From assembly GCA_024277515.1 (NCBI GenBank), contig JAJRVB010000309.1, forward strand, positions 1-5,827: a stretch of DNA of 5,827 nt, given 5' to 3'. This document shows positions 4,033 through 5,827 of the stretch, piece after piece. The notes beneath the pieces were generated by a model that had not been told where the DNA came from, did not search any database, and was given only the letters and a program-made list of their open reading frames with translations. Within the stretch, counting starts at the first letter, position 1, and each line of letters starts with the position of its first letter. This stretch comes from Nitrospirota bacterium. Lineage in GTDB: Bacteria; Nitrospirota; Thermodesulfovibrionia; UBA6902. The position numbers and the translations under genes were made by a program.

Positions 4033-5827
4033 TTATCCCCGGTCCTTTTTTTTCTTTTTTATTTTACGAAGGTCCCTTTTCTGCTTGAGTATCAGATCCC
4101 TGTAGAAGTCGGTTGAATATACGGTAGGGACTGTTCCCTCCTTAAAAAATTCTATCATTTTTTTTGTCTCACTCGTAGCAAGGAGTCCGGTTAACGGATC
4201 AATCACAGCGGTAACGATACCGTCCGGTATGGGGAACGGCCTCTTCTCTGATGCCTTGCTGTCAAAGGGAGAGAGATCTGCAAGCGCCCTTTTCATAAAG
4301 GAAACCCATATAGGGGCCGCTGCCCGGGAACCGGTTTCATCCTTTCCAAGCGTACGCATATTATCAAACCCGACCCATACCCCTGTCACCAGCTCCGCAG
4401 TATATCCGATAAACCACGCATCCTTGTATTCATTTGTAGTCCCTGTTTTCCCGGCAGCCGGTCTTTTAAGCGCCCTGGCGCGCCATCCAGTGCCGTGCCT
4501 GACCACATCTTCGAGCATGGAGGTGGCAAGAAATGCGGTCTGCGCACTGATAACCCTCTCTCCTTCCGGTATGTTGTTTTCGAGGACATTACCGTCCGCA
4601 TCAATGACATATTTCACGGCAATCGGGGGTATCCTGACGCCGCCATGCGCAAAAACACCAAATGCCGATGTTATCTCAAGAGGGCTTACGCTCAGGCTGC
4701 CGAGACCAAGCGTCAGGTTCGGAGGGAACGGGCCGCTGAACCCGAGGGCGCGCGCAAACTTTATGACCTTCTCCACACCGATCTCTTCAATCAGCTTTAC
4801 AGTTACTATGTTTCTTGAATAAACAAGTCCGTCTCTGAGCCTGGTTGCTCCATGATATTTTTCGTCATAATTCTCAGGTTCCCAGTCGCCGTACTTCCTG
4901 CTTTCATATTTAAGGGGTTCATCAATGATAATGCTTGCCGGGGTGTATCCGTTGTCCATTGCCGCTGCAAACACAATGGGCTTAAATCCGGAACCGGCCT
5001 GCCTCTTCGCAAACACCGCCCTGTTAAATTCACTCTTGCGGAAATCATAACCTCCGACAATCGCCCGTATATAGCCCGTGGAAGGCTCTATGGTTACGAT
5101 CGCGCCCTGTGCCAGGGGCTCCTGATCAAGTGCAAAAACAGGTTTCTGCCCGCGGACATCCTTTACCCTTGCTGTGATAATGTCGCCTGCTTTCAGGATG
5201 TTCCTGAGATCGGAAACATCCAGTTTCTTCAGGAGCTCTCCTTTTTCATCTATAAGCTTATCGGCCCACTTTGCATCTGCAAGGGAGAGTGTGCCCGTAA
5301 TACCGCGTGCCTTGACCGTAGCTTTATTCAGAGAAACCTTCAGTACCGTTGCAGTCACCATGTCGCCCTTTTTTATGACAACTTTTTCAAAAGGCTCCTG
5401 CTTCGAAAGCTCTTCTTTCAGGTTGATGTCCTTGTGTCCGGGCGGACCCCTGAAACCCTGTCTCTTGTCAAGCTTCTTCAGCCCCTCCTTGAGCGCGCTT
5501 ACAGCGGCAAGCTGCACATTTCTGTTTAGTGTCGTGTATACCCTGAGCCCCCCCTTGTAAGTCAAGTCAGTGCCGAACTCATCTTCCAGATACTTCCTCA
5601 CATACTCAAGAAAGTAATTCGGTGTGTATATTTCGCGTCTTACACTCGAAAGATACAGGGGCTGCTGGTACGCCTTTTCAGCCTGTTCCTGCGTTATGTA
5701 GCCTTCATCTGTCATCCTGCGCAGGACAATGGACTGTCTCTGTTTTGCCTTATCAAGATTACTATAGGGCGAGTACCGGCTCGGGGCCTTGATGAGCCCT
5801 CCCAGCATGGCTGCTTCGGCAAGATTA
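4033..5827 (-). CDS. mrcA: Penicillin-binding protein 1A, lacking its N-terminus
   Basis: The frame runs off the right edge. The visible part is about 597 residues of a class A PBP that polymerises and crosslinks peptidoglycan at the outer face of the inner membrane. It opens in the last glycosyltransferase motif (NLAEAAMLGGLIKAPSRYSP, continuing at the edge), so the membrane anchor and catalytic Glu are outside. Counting from the Met at 5808, an OB-like inserted domain is about 130-230 (GDMVTATVLKV, VKARGITGTLSL, GDIITARVKDV). The transpeptidase follows with all three motifs: SGFK (273-276, codons from 4992), SRN (331-333, codons from 4818) and KTGTT (454-458, codons from 4449). The end is very basic (KQKRDLRKIKKKKKDRG). 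The internal ATG at 5808 is not the start. The symbol mrcA (also ponA) follows family usage. Confidence 0.95.
   Translation of the reverse strand, partial: NLAEAAMLGGLIKAPSRYSPYSNLDKAKQRQSIVLRRMTDEGYITQEQAEKAYQQPLYLSSVRREIYTPNYFLEYVRKYLEDEFGTDLTYKGGLRVYTTLNRNVQLAAVSALKEGLKKLDKRQGFRGPPGHKDINLKEELSKQEPFEKVVIKKGDMVTATVLKVSLNKATVKARGITGTLSLADAKWADKLIDEKGELLKKLDVSDLRNILKAGDIITARVKDVRGQKPVFALDQEPLAQGAIVTIEPSTGYIRAIVGGYDFRKSEFNRAVFAKRQAGSGFKPIVFAAAMDNGYTPASIIIDEPLKYESRKYGDWEPENYDEKYHGATRLRDGLVYSRNIVTVKLIEEIGVEKVIKFARALGFSGPFPPNLTLGLGSLSVSPLEITSAFGVFAHGGVRIPPIAVKYVIDADGNVLENNIPEGERVISAQTAFLATSMLEDVVRHGTGWRARALKRPAAGKTGTTNEYKDAWFIGYTAELVTGVWVGFDNMRTLGKDETGSRAAAPIWVSFMKRALADLSPFDSKASEKRPFPIPDGIVTAVIDPLTGLLATSETKKMIEFFKEGTVPTVYSTDFYRDLILKQKRDLRKIKKKKKDRG
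4045..4077 (-). other. Possible -1 frameshift or slippage site at the end of the PBP1A gene
   Basis: On the minus strand A-AAA-AAG occurs twice in the phase needed for -1 slippage (4060-4054 and 4051-4045), the second inside a run of eight A (4053-4046). AGGGAC (4077-4072) lies 11 nt before the first heptamer, close to the arrangement of the internal Shine-Dalgarno in E. coli dnaX. The -1 frame continues as EKKGPGIRYIIKKGRVQ and stops at TGA 4003-4001, overlapping the ATG (4004-4002) of the TPR gene. No clear downstream stimulatory hairpin is seen. A Lys-rich C-terminus alone could explain the A runs, so this remains a candidate. Confidence 0.25.

Noticed and set aside
4229..5560. Several plus-strand open frames of 107-225 codons
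   Set aside because: All are antisense to the PBP1A gene, which carries intact transpeptidase motifs; the translations look like shadow frames.
1..5827. tRNA, rRNA, CRISPR array, insertion sequence or prophage signals
   Set aside because: I saw no repeat-spacer pattern, transposase, integrase, terminal inverted repeats or tRNA-like cloverleaf; nearly all the window is occupied by core genes.

Overview
The window comes from a diderm (Gram-negative type) bacterium with a medium-GC genome. The evidence is the C-terminus of apolipoprotein N-acyltransferase, a class A penicillin-binding protein of the PBP1A type and an exported TPR protein. No mobile, phage or CRISPR features are visible, so this reads as core chromosome. 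Two DUF507-family genes sit inside a ribosomal-protein operon of the order rpsF-ssb-rpsR. Together with the style of the proteins, this suggests Nitrospirota (Thermodesulfovibrio-like) or a Desulfobacterota relative. That placement is inference from family knowledge, not from a search.

Layout from left to right: the 3' end of lnt (+, 1-198) is followed by an intrinsic terminator (about 211-240). A tight minus-strand operon follows, transcribed right to left: rpsF (1440-1880), ssb (1046-1447), rpsR (779-1006), DUF507 gene A (498-779) and DUF507 gene B (223-501). The overlaps are 8 bp (rpsF/ssb), 1 bp (rpsR/A) and 4 bp (A/B), with a 38-bp gap only between ssb and rpsR. Upstream of rpsF is a compact divergent control region (1881-2038). 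It holds a sigma70-type promoter for the ribosomal operon with a structured leader of about 74 nt. It also holds a near-consensus promoter for nadB (+, 2039-3658) that appears to give an mRNA with almost no 5' leader. After nadB come two further minus-strand genes: a PBP1A gene (4033 to beyond the right edge) and, 28 bp downstream of it, a 102-aa exported TPR protein (3696-4004).

Functions: the rpsF operon combines two ribosomal small-subunit proteins that bind each other (S6 and S18), single-stranded DNA-binding protein, and two paralogous small proteins of unknown function translationally coupled to S18. nadB begins de novo NAD synthesis. The PBP1A and TPR pair concerns peptidoglycan synthesis, and lnt concerns lipoprotein maturation.

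Most worth a second look are the coupled DUF507 pair, whose members have opposite net charge; the likely leaderless nadB transcript; the back-to-back promoters with -35 boxes 11 bp apart; a dnaX-like slippery sequence at the end of the PBP1A gene whose -1 frame ends exactly on the start codon of the TPR gene; and the candidate autoregulatory leader of rpsF.
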